Origin: Bacteroidales bacterium
GTDB taxonomy: Bacteria; Bacteroidota; Bacteroidia; Bacteroidales; WCHB1-69
Direction of reading: 5' to 3'
Length of the DNA: 64,000 bases
Assembly: GCA_017549765.1 (NCBI GenBank)
Contig: JAFYNM010000035.1
Span: 1 to 64,000, forward strand
Below are positions 35,593 to 44,762 of this stretch, in pieces. The position numbers and the translations under genes were made by a program. The notes under the pieces were generated by a model. That model made no database searches. It saw only the letters and a program-made list of their open reading frames with translations, and was not told where the DNA came from. Within the stretch, counting starts at the first letter, position 1. Each line of letters begins with the position of its first letter.

Positions 35593-37908
35593 ATGATTGG
35601 AATTAGTAAAACATTCGATATAGGCGATGGCCGCATGGTGACCATCGAGACTGGCAAGTTGGCCAAACAAGCCGATGGTGCTGCTGTCGTAAAGATGGGC
35701 GACACCATGATTTTAGCAACCGTATGCTGCAAGAAGGAAGCCGTGGAAGGCACCGACTTCATGCCGTTGCAAGTGGAATATCAAGAGAAATACGGCGCCC
35801 TCGGCCGCATCCCGGGTGGTTTCTTCCGTCGTGAGGCCCGTCCCTCCGAGTATGAGATCCTCATCGCCCGACTGGTGGACCGCGCCATCCGTCCGCTCTT
35901 CCCGAAAGACTTTCACGCTGAGACGCAGGTCATCGTGACCCTCATCTCCGGCGACAAGAACATGCTGCCCGACTGTCTGGCCTGTCTGGCCGCCTCCTCT
36001 GCTATCGCCGTGTCCAACATCCCCTTCGAGTGCCCCATCTCAGAGGTGCGCGTAGGTCGTGTGGACGGCAAATACGTCATCAACCCCACCATCGAAGACA
36101 TGGAGAAGTCCGACATCGACATGATCGTGGCTGCCTCCATGGAAAACATCATGATGGTGGAAGGCGAGATGAAAGAGATCTCCGAGGAAGACATGGTCGG
36201 TGCTCTCAACTTCGCCAAGGACGCCATCAAGGTACAATGCCAGGCTCAGATGGAGCTGGCCGCCGAAGTACCCACCGCCTTCCCGAAACGTGAGTACTGC
36301 CACGAGACCAACGATGAGGAGATCCGCGAGCGTATCCAGAAAGAAACCTACGACAAAGTGTATGCCGTGGCCAAGTCTTTCATGGGCAAGCAGGCCCGCA
36401 ACGACGCTTTCGACCAGATCCTGGCCGACTTCATGGAGACCATCCCCGAGGAGGAACGCGAAGAGAAAGAAGTCATGGTGAAACGCTACTACAGCGACGT
36501 TCAATGGCACGCCATGCGCAATATGATCTTAGATGAGCGCATCCGTCTCGACGGTCGTGACCTGGAGACCATCCGTCCCATCTGGATCGAGACCGGCTAC
36601 CTGCCTGCCGCCCACGGTTCCGCCATCTTCACCCGTGGTGAGACCCAGGCACTGGCCACCTGTACCTTGGGTACCAAGCTGGACGAGCAGATGATCGACG
36701 GCGCCGTCGTGGAAGGTACCAGCCGTTTCATGCTCCACTACAACTTCCCACCGTTCAGCGTGGGTGAGGTGAAGCGTATCGGCAGCACCGGCCGTCGCGA
36801 GATCGGCCACGGCAACCTGGCCAAACGTGCCGTTGCTCCCATGATCCCCTTCGATGACCCGTCATTCCCCTACACCGTACGTATCGTCTCCGACATCCTC
36901 GAGTCCAACGGCAGCTCCTCCATGGCTACCGTTTGTGCCAGCACCCTGGCCCTGCTCGACTGCGGTGTCAAAATCAAGAAGCCAGTTTCCGGTATTGCCA
37001 TGGGCTTGATCACCGATGAGAACTCCAGCCGCTACGCCATCTTGTCCGACATCCTCGGTGATGAGGACCACCTCGGCGACATGGACTTCAAGGTTTGCGG
37101 TACCGAAGACGGTATCACTGCCTGCCAGATGGACATCAAGGTCAACGGTCTCTCCGCTGAAGTGTTGGCAGAGGCATTGGCACAGGCACACAGAGGTCGT
37201 ATGTTCATCCTCAGCAAGATCAAAGAGGCCATGCCGGCACCGCGTGAGGACTACCGTCCGTTCGTGCCGCGCATCATCCAAATGCAAATCCCGCGCGAGT
37301 TCATCGGCGCCGTCATCGGACCGGGAGGCAAGATCATCCAAGAGATGCAGCGTGAGACCAACACCACCATCAACATCGAGGAGGTGGGTGAATTCGGCGT
37401 CATCGACATCGCCGCTCCCAACGTGGACGACATCAATGCAGCTGTTGCACGCATCAACCTCATCTGCACCAAACCCGAAGTGGGCGAAGTGTATGAAGGC
37501 AAGGTCAAGAACATCACCGCTTTCGGTGCTTTTGTGGAGTTCCTGCCCAACACCGACGGTCTCTTGCATGTGACGGAGATCGCTTACCGCCGCATCGAGA
37601 ACGTGGAAGACGTGCTCAAGGTTGGCGACACCATCAAGGTGCAGCTCATCGGTATCGACGAGAAGACGGGCAAATACCGCCTCTCTCACAAGGTACTGCT
37701 TCCGAAGCCGGAAGGCTATGTGGAGCCGAGCAGCAAACCTCGCCGTGGTGGCGAACGCGGAGGTGAAAGACGCAACAACGGTGGACGCGAAAGACGCGAC
37801 AATAACGGACACGGCCGCCGTCCGCAAGGCGACAGACCGCATCGTACTGAGCGTCCACAAAATGAGCATCCACAAAATGAAACACCGGATTTTCCTGAAA
37901 TGGACTAA
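35593..37908 (+). CDS. pnp: Polyribonucleotide nucleotidyltransferase
   Basis: 771 aa. Two RNase PH-like domains (first with [14 protein letters not shown], second with [12 protein letters not shown] and the active-site region ending [11 protein letters not shown]), then a KH domain ([14 protein letters not shown], near residue 575) and an S1 domain ([15 protein letters not shown], near 637). A basic, low-complexity tail rich in Arg, Gly and Asn follows. It degrades RNA by phosphorolysis. Second gene of the rpsO-pnp unit; closed by a strong terminator. Confidence 0.97.
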   Translation: MIGISKTFDIGDGRMVTIETGKLAKQADGAAVVKMGDTMILATVCCKKEAVEGTDFMPLQVEYQEKYGALGRIPGGFFRREARPSEYEILIARLVDRAIRPLFPKDFHAETQVIVTLISGDKNMLPDCLACLAASSAIAVSNIPFECPISEVRVGRVDGKYVINPTIEDMEKSDIDMIVAASMENIMMVEGEMKEISEEDMVGALNFAKDAIKVQCQAQMELAAEVPTAFPKREYCHETNDEEIRERIQKETYDKVYAVAKSFMGKQARNDAFDQILADFMETIPEEEREEKEVMVKRYYSDVQWHAMRNMILDERIRLDGRDLETIRPIWIETGYLPAAHGSAIFTRGETQALATCTLGTKLDEQMIDGAVVEGTSRFMLHYNFPPFSVGEVKRIGSTGRREIGHGNLAKRAVAPMIPFDDPSFPYTVRIVSDILESNGSSSMATVCASTLALLDCGVKIKKPVSGIAMGLITDENSSRYAILSDILGDEDHLGDMDFKVCGTEDGITACQMDIKVNGLSAEVLAEALAQAHRGRMFILSKIKEAMPAPREDYRPFVPRIIQMQIPREFIGAVIGPGGKIIQEMQRETNTTINIEEVGEFGVIDIAAPNVDDINAAVARINLICTKPEVGEVYEGKVKNITAFGAFVEFLPNTDGLLHVTEIAYRRIENVEDVLKVGDTIKVQLIGIDEKTGKYRLSHKVLLPKPEGYVEPSSKPRRGGERGGERRNNGGRERRDNNGHGRRPQGDRPHRTERPQNEHPQNETPDFPEMD

Positions 37909-37917
37909 TCCAACCAC

Positions 37918-37951
37918 AAAAAACGGACTTCGATGGAAGTCCGTTTTTTTT
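37918..37951 (+). terminator. Rho-independent terminator after pnp
   Basis: ACGGACTTC pairs with GAAGTCCGT, flanked by A and T runs, so it could also serve the convergent minus-strand gene. Confidence 0.9.
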
Positions 37952-37965
37952 ATGCTTACTTTACC

Positions 37966-38754
37966 TTAATGCTGCTGCTGGAGAAAAGTGTCCAATGAAC
38001 GCTTATTGCTGTCGAAGGTAAAGACATCGTACAACAGAAAATAGCGCTCGGGATCCACGCATCGCGAGTAGGCGTACTTGGCAAAATCCAATTTGGTATT
38101 GTCAAACTCGAAGGTCTGGCACAACCGCTTGATCTGGGAGACTGACAGCATATTCTGGCGGGTGATCTGTTTGGCCAGCGAGAGCCTGTTGGAGTCAAAG
38201 TTCTCCTTTTTGACCATCTCCAGCGCCATGTTGAAGTCCGCCTCGTTCATGGCCATGGGACCTGGTGCCGGCGGTGGAGCCATGGATGGCTGCCCATGCT
38301 GATGATATCCAAACCAGGAACTCTGTCCTGGCCTGTTACCATGCGGGTTGTTGGGCTGCACCGAGACCATAGTCATGACCAATTCCGGACGGGGCACGAC
38401 ATAGCCTGTTGTAAGACCATATAGATTGTGTATCGTCTCAATCCGCAAATTCTGTGGCATAGGGCCTATTTGCATCAATTTGCCGACAGTGGTGTGCTCT
38501 TCATTGTTGATCTCCACCCGAAGGTAATGCATCCCTTCCGGTATATGATTCACCTTGATGGACATTACCGGCTGTTCGTTTTGAAGCACATCGTCAAGAA
38601 AAAGCCAAAAGGGCTGACGGTCGAAACTGACAGTCAGCGAGGTGGTGTTTGTCATGCCAGGACTCGTATGATAGGGCTGCGCGGCGAGTATGGTTGTTTC
38701 TAGTATAAACAAAAGAAGTAGAAAGCCAACAAAGCCATACTGTTTATTTCTCAT
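37966..38754 (-). CDS. Exported DUF4476-type protein
   Basis: 262 aa from 38754 (MRNKQYGFVGFLLLLF, signal peptide ending LAAQ); the in-frame extension upstream has no signal-like start. The middle contains a Pro-rich linker (MAPPPAPGP). Residues ~170-260 fit DUF4476: MNEADFNMALEMVKKE, RQNMLSVSQIKRLCQTF, FAKYAYSRCVDPE. The domain's function is unknown. Alone on its strand segment; its 3' end faces pnp. Confidence 0.75.
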   Translation of the reverse strand: MRNKQYGFVGFLLLLFILETTILAAQPYHTSPGMTNTTSLTVSFDRQPFWLFLDDVLQNEQPVMSIKVNHIPEGMHYLRVEINNEEHTTVGKLMQIGPMPQNLRIETIHNLYGLTTGYVVPRPELVMTMVSVQPNNPHGNRPGQSSWFGYHQHGQPSMAPPPAPGPMAMNEADFNMALEMVKKENFDSNRLSLAKQITRQNMLSVSQIKRLCQTFEFDNTKLDFAKYAYSRCVDPERYFLLYDVFTFDSNKRSLDTFLQQQH

Positions 38755-38838
38755 AGGTGTTAATTTTTGTGGTTTAAGATCAATTCGCATTCTATCGAAG
38801 AAGAAAGTGCAATAATACATAAAAATCACCATTCAAGC

Positions 38839-38890
38839 AAAAAAAACTGCCGTGGCAAAAAGACCCCTGTTCCTCTTCACCACGACAGTT
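38839..38890 (-). terminator. Rho-independent terminator of the 38914 lipoprotein gene
   Basis: On the minus strand, AACTGTCGTGG pairs with CCACGGCAGTT (one mismatch) and is followed by a T run. Confidence 0.8.
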
Positions 38891-38913
38891 CGGATATCTA
38901 ATATAGAGCACTC

Positions 38914-39405
38914 CTAATGAATAAGCAACATCAACTCCTCTTCAGTAAACTGCTTTTCCATCCTATTCTCTAAATCCACCAACTTATAGTATTCCACCAC
39001 TGCCTTCTTGGACTTAAGCGCATATCCATGCTTTTTCACCAAATCCTTATACCCGTTTAACGCATTTGCTAGTTCGGTAGCATACGTTTTGTTCAAGGAA
39101 TACAGTTTCTTTTGGTCCTCTGTCACCTTGTCAATAATGTCAGGATCCAAGATGACGAATGTGCGACCATCAAACCAAGAGTCTGGAATGTTCATAGCCT
39201 TATCTCCATAACCATGGCAATCAGGTTTTCCCAAAAAGGTACAGGTACAGCTGCATGTGGATCCATAGGCTTTACATGAGCCGTTATCACAGGACACTTC
39301 GCAACATGGATTGGGTGTTTCCTTGGTGTCAGTAACTTTTTTTTCGCAGGCGGACAACAATAGCAAACCCACCATTAACAAACTGAAAACAAAATTTCTT
39401 TTCAT
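38914..39405 (-). CDS. Cysteine-rich lipoprotein
   Basis: 163 aa. Lipobox LLLLSACEKK (Cys20). The next 45 residues are Cys-rich (CCEVSCDNGSCKAYGSTCSC), then a helical C-terminal half with an acidic end. The cysteine pattern recalls a small disulfide-bonded or metal-binding module but matches no family I know. A TATCTTTG box lies about 100 bases upstream. Confidence 0.7.
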   Translation of the reverse strand: MKRNFVFSLLMVGLLLLSACEKKVTDTKETPNPCCEVSCDNGSCKAYGSTCSCTCTFLGKPDCHGYGDKAMNIPDSWFDGRTFVILDPDIIDKVTEDQKKLYSLNKTYATELANALNGYKDLVKKHGYALKSKKAVVEYYKLVDLENRMEKQFTEEELMLLIH

Positions 39406-39505
39406 AATTATAAACCATAGGACCTCTGATGGATATCGGGTTAGGTGGATACTCCAAACAAGCTTGCGAGATCCTTTAAAACAATATTGTCGGAATAACC
39501 GATGG

Positions 39506-39513
39506 CAAAGATA
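39506..39513 (-). promoter_or_regulatory. -7 promoter box for the Cys-rich lipoprotein gene
   Basis: TATCTTTG on the minus strand, 100 bases before the start. Confidence 0.5.
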
Positions 39514-39549
39514 ATGATAAATCCTTATAAAAAAACACGCATTTTGCTC

Positions 39550-39605
39550 ATTATGCCGAAATTATGCCGAAATGATGAAATTATGCCGAAATTATGCCAA
39601 AATTA
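39550..39605. repeat. GAAATTATGCC short repeat array
   Basis: Several copies of an 11-base unit GAAATTATGCC, two of them imperfect, in the 312-base gap between the lipoprotein and xylose-porter genes. The same core occurs at 4499-4544. The rest of the gap holds nothing recognised apart from the promoter at 39506. Confidence 0.65.
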
Positions 39606-39717
39606 TTTTTATCCAACCATCCACCACAGAATTTCGGGACTCAAAAGGACACCATACCACCTCGAAATACGGAGGATTCCAGCAAGAATCAGCAGAAGAT
39701 GAATCGCAAGACGTAAT

Positions 39718-41262
39718 CTATTTCTTCCAATACTGTTCCATCTCCTCCAACGACTTCCCCTTCGTTTCGGGCACCATCTTCCAAATGAAGAGGGCGGCGA
39801 GCACACCCATGAGACCATATATCCAATAGGAGAAACCGTGGTTAAAGAGGCGGGTCAGCGTCTCGCTCTTGTCGAGCATAGGGAAAGTCCAGGATACCAA
39901 GAAGTTGGAGATCCATTGGGAGGCCACGGCGACGCTCATCACCATGGAGCGGATGGAGTTGGGGAATATCTCGGAAAGCAGCACCCAGCAAACTGGTCCC
40001 CACGACATGGCAAAACCCGCAGTATAGACGAGCATGCAGATCAGGGAGCCCATACCCACGCTGTGCGTATGAAAGGTAGTGCCGAGGATGAACATGGAGA
40101 GGGCCATCACCAGTGCGCCGACGATCATCAGCGGACGGCGGCCGAACTTATCGACAGTGAGGATGGCCAGGATCGTGAACGAGAGGTTGACGGCGCCCAC
40201 GATGATCTGCTGCAGCAGCGCCATGTCGGTAGCCGCCCCCATCGTCTTGAATATTTCCGGGGCATAGTAGAGCACCACGTTGATGCCGATGAACTGCTGC
40301 AGGGAGGCCAGCAGCACGCCCACCACGATGATGCCGATGCCGTACGAGCGAATAGGCAACACCAAAGAAAGTAGAAAGCTGACAATCAAAGAGATACCGA
40401 ATGCATTATGTGCGCCACAGAGTTTCAAGATCGCAAAACCGACAGCAAAGAGTACGGCCCAAACCAATATGAATCGGTAGTAGGGGCGCATGGAAGGTTC
40501 TTTCTGGGCGACACTCTCGCGAATAGAGGCCATCTCCGAGTCGGCACCTGTGCCGGAAATCTTCTGCAATACAGAGAGAGCCTTCTCCTCACGCCCGCGC
40601 ATGACCATGTAACGAGGCGTTTCGGGAACGAAGAAAAGTGCAATCAGAAAAAGCGAAGCGGGGATAATCTCAGAAGCGAACATCCAGCGCCAGCCGGTAG
40701 TATGCAACCAGTCCGCGTCGCCCTGACGGGCGATGGCATAGTTCACGAAATAGATGACCAACATGCCGAAGATGATGGCGAACTGGTTCCACGACACGAG
40801 TGTGCCGCGCTTATCGGCCGGGGCGATCTCTGCAATATACATAGGAGAGACCATAGAGGCCAGTCCGACACCCACACCGCCCAGGATGCGATAGGCGACA
40901 AAATGGTAGAGGAACGTGTGATTGCCACTGCCGGGCATACCCCAGCACAGCTCCGGCCACGCCGAGCCAATGGCAGACAGCAAAAACAATATGGCGGCGA
41001 TCTGCAGCGAGGGCTTGCGGCCGAAACGCTGTGACAGCCAGCCTGCCACACAGGCACCCAAGATGCAGCCTATCAAGGCACTGCTCACCACAAAGCCCTC
41101 CAAAGCACTGGCCTGCGACAACGGCAGACCCTGAGGCTCAATGAAAAAGACTCGCAGCGACTCCACAGTGCCGGAGATCACCGCCGTGTCATAACCAAAC
41201 AAAAGACCACCCAAGGTAGCCACCAATGTCAGCGCAGCAATATAAAATTTGTTTTGTTTCAT
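39718..41262 (-). CDS. Sugar porter of the MFS (XylE-like)
   Basis: 514 aa from 41262 (MKQNKFYIAALTLVATLGGLLFGYDTAVISG); the upstream extension overlaps the promoter. Twelve membrane helices. Sugar-porter signatures: RFGRKPSL, RILGGVGVGLASMVSPMYIAE, VPETPRYMV, QQFIGINVVLYYAPEIF, DKFGRRPLM and the C-terminal PETKGKSLEE. These match D-xylose/H+ symporters most closely. xylB and xylA lie elsewhere in the window, which supports xylose as substrate, though glucose or another sugar is possible. Confidence 0.88.
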   Translation of the reverse strand: MKQNKFYIAALTLVATLGGLLFGYDTAVISGTVESLRVFFIEPQGLPLSQASALEGFVVSSALIGCILGACVAGWLSQRFGRKPSLQIAAILFLLSAIGSAWPELCWGMPGSGNHTFLYHFVAYRILGGVGVGLASMVSPMYIAEIAPADKRGTLVSWNQFAIIFGMLVIYFVNYAIARQGDADWLHTTGWRWMFASEIIPASLFLIALFFVPETPRYMVMRGREEKALSVLQKISGTGADSEMASIRESVAQKEPSMRPYYRFILVWAVLFAVGFAILKLCGAHNAFGISLIVSFLLSLVLPIRSYGIGIIVVGVLLASLQQFIGINVVLYYAPEIFKTMGAATDMALLQQIIVGAVNLSFTILAILTVDKFGRRPLMIVGALVMALSMFILGTTFHTHSVGMGSLICMLVYTAGFAMSWGPVCWVLLSEIFPNSIRSMVMSVAVASQWISNFLVSWTFPMLDKSETLTRLFNHGFSYWIYGLMGVLAALFIWKMVPETKGKSLEEMEQYWKK

Positions 41263-41290
41263 AATAAATCTAAAAAACGATTTGAAGCGG

Positions 41291-41298
41291 CAAAGATA
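41291..41298 (-). promoter_or_regulatory. -7 promoter box for the xylose porter
   Basis: TATCTTTG on the minus strand, 29 bases before the start; divergent from the box at 41349. Confidence 0.65.
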
Positions 41299-41348
41299 AC
41301 CATTTTTCCGTCTGGAAATCACCATGACCATCATAACATTATTTTACC

Positions 41349-41356
41349 TATCTTTG
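41349..41356 (+). promoter_or_regulatory. -7 promoter box for the TPP-controlled transcript
   Basis: TATCTTTG, just 5 bases before the riboswitch, so the aptamer starts at the transcript end. Confidence 0.65.
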
Positions 41357-41360
41357 CCGC

Positions 41361-41440
41361 CGTTTTGAAAGGGGTGCCTTTTGGCTGAGATCAGACCCGT
41401 TGAACCTGATGCGGATAATGCCGCCGTAGGGAGACAAACG
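41361..41440 (+). promoter_or_regulatory. TPP (thiamine pyrophosphate) riboswitch
   Basis: Contains the conserved THI-box segments GGGGTGCC, GGCTGAGA, ACCCGTTGAACCTGAT and GGATAATGCC in the right order, with P1 strands CGTTT and AAACG closing the element. The next gene is a TonB-dependent receptor. No terminator hairpin is visible between aptamer and ATG, so control may be at translation. Confidence 0.95.
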
Positions 41441-41500
41441 CTTCTATTTTCAAATCCCTCTTTCAGTATTGTTTCATAAAAAAACTAAAACTGTTAGAGT

Positions 41501-43819
41501 ATGCTTAGATGTAGTAATCCATCCAGTACGAAGAGAAAAGAGAAAAGATCTTTTCTCAATTTTCAATTTTCAATGTTCAATTTTCTGCTGTTGTTGCTTC
41601 CGGCGGGATTGTTCGCCCAAGTGCTGGACACAGTGCAGCATAGCGAACTTGACGAAGTGACCATCGAGTTTATGAAGCCGACGAACTACAGCGCAGGCAA
41701 CGTGTCTGTGATCAGTGGTCCGCAAGTGCGGGCACAACAGGGCAACGGCAGTGTCAACAACCTTCTGGACATGATGCCGGGTATGATTACCACTTCCGAT
41801 GCCGGAAACGGACTGGGTGCCACCTATATGCGTCTGCGCGGCATCGACCAGACCCGTATCAACACCACTTTGAACGGGGTGACTATCAACAATGCGGAGT
41901 CGCAAGGTACTTGGCTGGTCAACCTGCCTGACATGGGTACTTTCATCGAGCAGGTAAGCGTGCAGAGTGGAGCCAATACCACCGCTGGCAGTACCTCCTA
42001 TGGCGGACGTATCAACTTCATGACCCGCGATATTCCCAACAAGCCATTTGCTGAACTCAAGGCAGACTATGGCTCTTTCAACACTTTCCATACCGCCATC
42101 AGTGCCGGTACGGGCCTCATCAACAATCGTTTTTCCTTGTTAGCCTCTTTCTCAGATATCCGCAGCGATGGCTATGTCGATTGGTCGGCCGTGCGCCTCA
42201 ACTCTGGCTTCATGACTGCCAAACTCAAACTCTTTAACTTCAAAAAAAACAAAGACTATGGCCTGCTGAAGTTCCACTTCTTACACGGCTCTGAGATCTC
42301 CGGTCTCTCCTGGAACGGCGTGCCCTATGAGTTGCTGGAGACCAATCGAACCTACAACGACTGCGGCCTCTACTATACCGACAACAACGAGGAACGCTAT
42401 TATGCCGACTCCAAAGATCATTATACGCAACGTTATTACCAATTGGAGTATGAGAAAAAGTGGTTTCGAGGCTATAATACTGTTCATGAGTTGAAAGTGA
42501 TGCCGTATGTGACAAGAGGTTATGGGTATTATCAGCAATATAAGGACGATAAAAAAATCTCCAAATACGGGCTCCTTCCTCTGGTTGATTCTGTGAAATA
42601 TTCCGATTTTATCACCCAAAAATGGATGGATAATTTCTTTTATGGTCTGTGTGCGCAATACAGCGGCACCAAAACCTTTAACAAGCATTCGGAGCAAGGC
42701 CTTCATTGGATTGCCGGTGTGGACGTCAACAACTATAACGGCCAACACTATGGCAACGTGATATGGTCACAGCCGGGTCGCGTGCAAGATTTCCCTTGCG
42801 ATTACCGATGGTATGACGGCACAGGCGACAAACTGCAATCCAAAGCCTTCGCCAACTTGCGCTATTGGTACAAATCATTTACCATCACCGCAGAACTGCA
42901 ATACCGGAATGTAAACTATGCTATCAACGGCACCAACGATGAAATGATGGATGTGACCCAACAGTACAACTGGAACTTTATCAATCCCAAGATTGACTTA
43001 CATTATCTGTTGCGCAAAGGTAAGTTGACACACAGCTTTGACCTCTCCTTTGCCACGGCCAATCGGGAGGCTACCCGTGACGATATCATCCTGGCACCGG
43101 ATGACCGCAAGCCCGTCCCTGAGTCTCTCCTTGATCTGGAATTCAGCTATATGGTGTATGGGGAGAAGTTTTTCTTCAACACCACTCTGTATGGCATGAA
43201 CTACAAGAACCAGCTTGTACGTACCGGCGAGTTGGATCAGACTGGCGATGCCCTGATGGCCAATGTGCCTAAGAGCTTCCGCGCCGGCATTGAGCTTTCT
43301 GCCGCCTACCGTCCTGTGAAATTCTTCACCTGGCACGTCAATGGCTGTTTCAGCATGAATCGCATCCTCGACTATGTGCATTATGTGGATCACTATTCCG
43401 GCGAATACTGGGATTGGGACGGGCAGGTCGAACAGCATCTGGGCAACACTCCGATTTCTTTCTCCCCGAGTGTTGTGTTGGGCAACGACTTTACCTTCAC
43501 CCCGCTCAAAGACTTCAACATCTCCTTCATCACCAAGTTTGTCAGCAAACAATATCTCGACAACTCCGGCGACGACACCTATTGTTTGAAGCCCTTCTCT
43601 TATAGCAATCTTCGTATCTCCTACACGTTCCATTTCCCGAAAGTGATGAAAGATCTGGAGCTCTTCCTGAATGTCAACAATATTTTCAATGCCAAGTACG
43701 AAAGCAATGCCTGGATTTACACCTCCTATTATGAAGATGAACCGGGCAAATATTATAGTACTGGCTACTTCCCACAGGCGGGCATCAACCTCCTGGGAGG
43801 TGTGAGGATAAAGTTCTAG
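41501..43819 (+). CDS. TonB-dependent receptor, probably for thiamine
   Basis: 772 aa (or 748 aa if it starts at the internal ATG 41573, which directly begins the hydrophobic signal MFNFLLLLLPAGLFAQ). There is no carboxypeptidase-like N-terminal domain. The plug domain is VNNLLDMMPGMITT, YMRLRGIDQTRINTTLNG; the rest is a 22-strand-type barrel ending VRIKF with a terminal Phe. The TPP riboswitch upstream makes thiamine or a derivative the likely ligand, as for thiamine receptors of Bacteroides. The codons for residues ~18-27 lie in an AT-rich repeat. Confidence 0.9.
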   Translation: MLRCSNPSSTKRKEKRSFLNFQFSMFNFLLLLLPAGLFAQVLDTVQHSELDEVTIEFMKPTNYSAGNVSVISGPQVRAQQGNGSVNNLLDMMPGMITTSDAGNGLGATYMRLRGIDQTRINTTLNGVTINNAESQGTWLVNLPDMGTFIEQVSVQSGANTTAGSTSYGGRINFMTRDIPNKPFAELKADYGSFNTFHTAISAGTGLINNRFSLLASFSDIRSDGYVDWSAVRLNSGFMTAKLKLFNFKKNKDYGLLKFHFLHGSEISGLSWNGVPYELLETNRTYNDCGLYYTDNNEERYYADSKDHYTQRYYQLEYEKKWFRGYNTVHELKVMPYVTRGYGYYQQYKDDKKISKYGLLPLVDSVKYSDFITQKWMDNFFYGLCAQYSGTKTFNKHSEQGLHWIAGVDVNNYNGQHYGNVIWSQPGRVQDFPCDYRWYDGTGDKLQSKAFANLRYWYKSFTITAELQYRNVNYAINGTNDEMMDVTQQYNWNFINPKIDLHYLLRKGKLTHSFDLSFATANREATRDDIILAPDDRKPVPESLLDLEFSYMVYGEKFFFNTTLYGMNYKNQLVRTGELDQTGDALMANVPKSFRAGIELSAAYRPVKFFTWHVNGCFSMNRILDYVHYVDHYSGEYWDWDGQVEQHLGNTPISFSPSVVLGNDFTFTPLKDFNISFITKFVSKQYLDNSGDDTYCLKPFSYSNLRISYTFHFPKVMKDLELFLNVNNIFNAKYESNAWIYTSYYEDEPGKYYSTGYFPQAGINLLGGVRIKF
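41553..41584. repeat. AT-rich short tandem repeat inside receptor signal-peptide codons
   Basis: Repeats of TCAATTT (with one TCAATGT) run in tandem through the signal-peptide coding region; the variant copy supplies the internal ATG at 41573. Confidence 0.6.
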
Positions 43820-43873
43820 GGATAAGCTCCATCTCTCAACTCCAAACTTCAAACTGACAACTGCTAACTCTCT

Positions 43874-44635
43874 TTACAGTCCTGCCACCCCTGTCACCAG
43901 GATGCCGAGGCCGAAATAGGCCAGCAGTGCGCAGCACAGCCGCGCCTTGGTGGTACGTGCGGCGAAGAAGTTGAGTGCCAACGCTATGGCTATGGTCGCC
44001 AGGCCAAAAGCCCAGCCCGTGATGACAAACCAGCTGGTCTCTTCCATGAAGCGGTGCACCAGCGGATAGCTCCCGATCTGGATGAAATGGCCGAACCAGT
44101 TGCCGATGAAGGACAAGACGAATATCCACACGCCCCAGCTGAAGGCCCGCCGGCGCAGACAATAGACCATCAGAATCGTACAGATGATGACCATAATGAC
44201 TGCCGAGGCACCTTCGATGTGCGGGAAACACATGATGTATTCCTCGGTGGGAATGCTGAAATGCCACGCACATTCGCCGGTTGACTGCCACAAGAGCGTG
44301 CCACCGGTGTATCCTAGCCAAAAGGCTTTCATCGTGCCACTGCGGTCGGCAAAAGCGGCGAAGACGAAGGCTGCCACAAAGGCTGTCACCATAAAGACAA
44401 AGCGCATCGGGTTGGGATCCACCAGCTCGCCATCGTCGTAATGCGGGTCAATGACGGGCTTCATGTCGCCACCCAAGTGCAACGACAGGGCAAACAGAGC
44501 CACCAAGACACCTGTGATAAGCAGGATGCCGGCGATGGGCAACAGGCCCTCGCGCAAGGCCTGACGCGCCGGGGGCAGAGGCTTTCCAAAACTGAAATGT
44601 CCGCGGAACCATTCTTTGAATGAACTAATCATCAT
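43874..44635 (-). CDS. Multi-span membrane protein of unknown function
   Basis: 253 aa from 44635 (MMISSFKEWFRGHF); the promoter box at 44667 rules out the longer start. Six or seven membrane helices with a conserved-looking loop (GECAWHFSIPTEEYIMCFPHIEG split over a helix end). No transporter signature recognised. Convergent with the TonB receptor and divergent from the alanine symporter gene. Confidence 0.75.
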   Translation of the reverse strand: MMISSFKEWFRGHFSFGKPLPPARQALREGLLPIAGILLITGVLVALFALSLHLGGDMKPVIDPHYDDGELVDPNPMRFVFMVTAFVAAFVFAAFADRSGTMKAFWLGYTGGTLLWQSTGECAWHFSIPTEEYIMCFPHIEGASAVIMVIICTILMVYCLRRRAFSWGVWIFVLSFIGNWFGHFIQIGSYPLVHRFMEETSWFVITGWAFGLATIAIALALNFFAARTTKARLCCALLAYFGLGILVTGVAGL

Positions 44636-44666
44636 GAGTCGGTTGTTATTATAACAATAGGAACTG

Positions 44667-44674
44667 CAAAAATA
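44667..44674 (-). promoter_or_regulatory. -7 promoter box for the membrane-protein gene
   Basis: TATTTTTG on the minus strand, 32 bases before the start. Confidence 0.6.
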
Positions 44675-44704
44675 GGTATTTTTTGAGAACAAACATAAAA
44701 TGCG

Positions 44705-44712
44705 TATTTTTG
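44705..44712 (+). promoter_or_regulatory. -7 promoter box for the alanine/glycine symporter gene
   Basis: TATTTTTG, 50 bases before the ATG at 44763; it excludes the in-frame start at 44700. Confidence 0.6.
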
Positions 44713-44762
44713 CGCTTGCAAAATGCAGCCTGAAAACGCGGCTGTCACAGAAGAAAGAGAAC

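Noticed and set aside
41441-41500. Terminator-type expression platform for the TPP riboswitch
   Set aside because: No GC-rich hairpin with T tract is visible between the aptamer and the start codon.
44700-44762. Upstream in-frame start for the AGCS symporter
   Set aside because: The -7 box at 44705-44712 would lie inside the coding region; the ATG at 44763 fits the promoter and family N-terminus.
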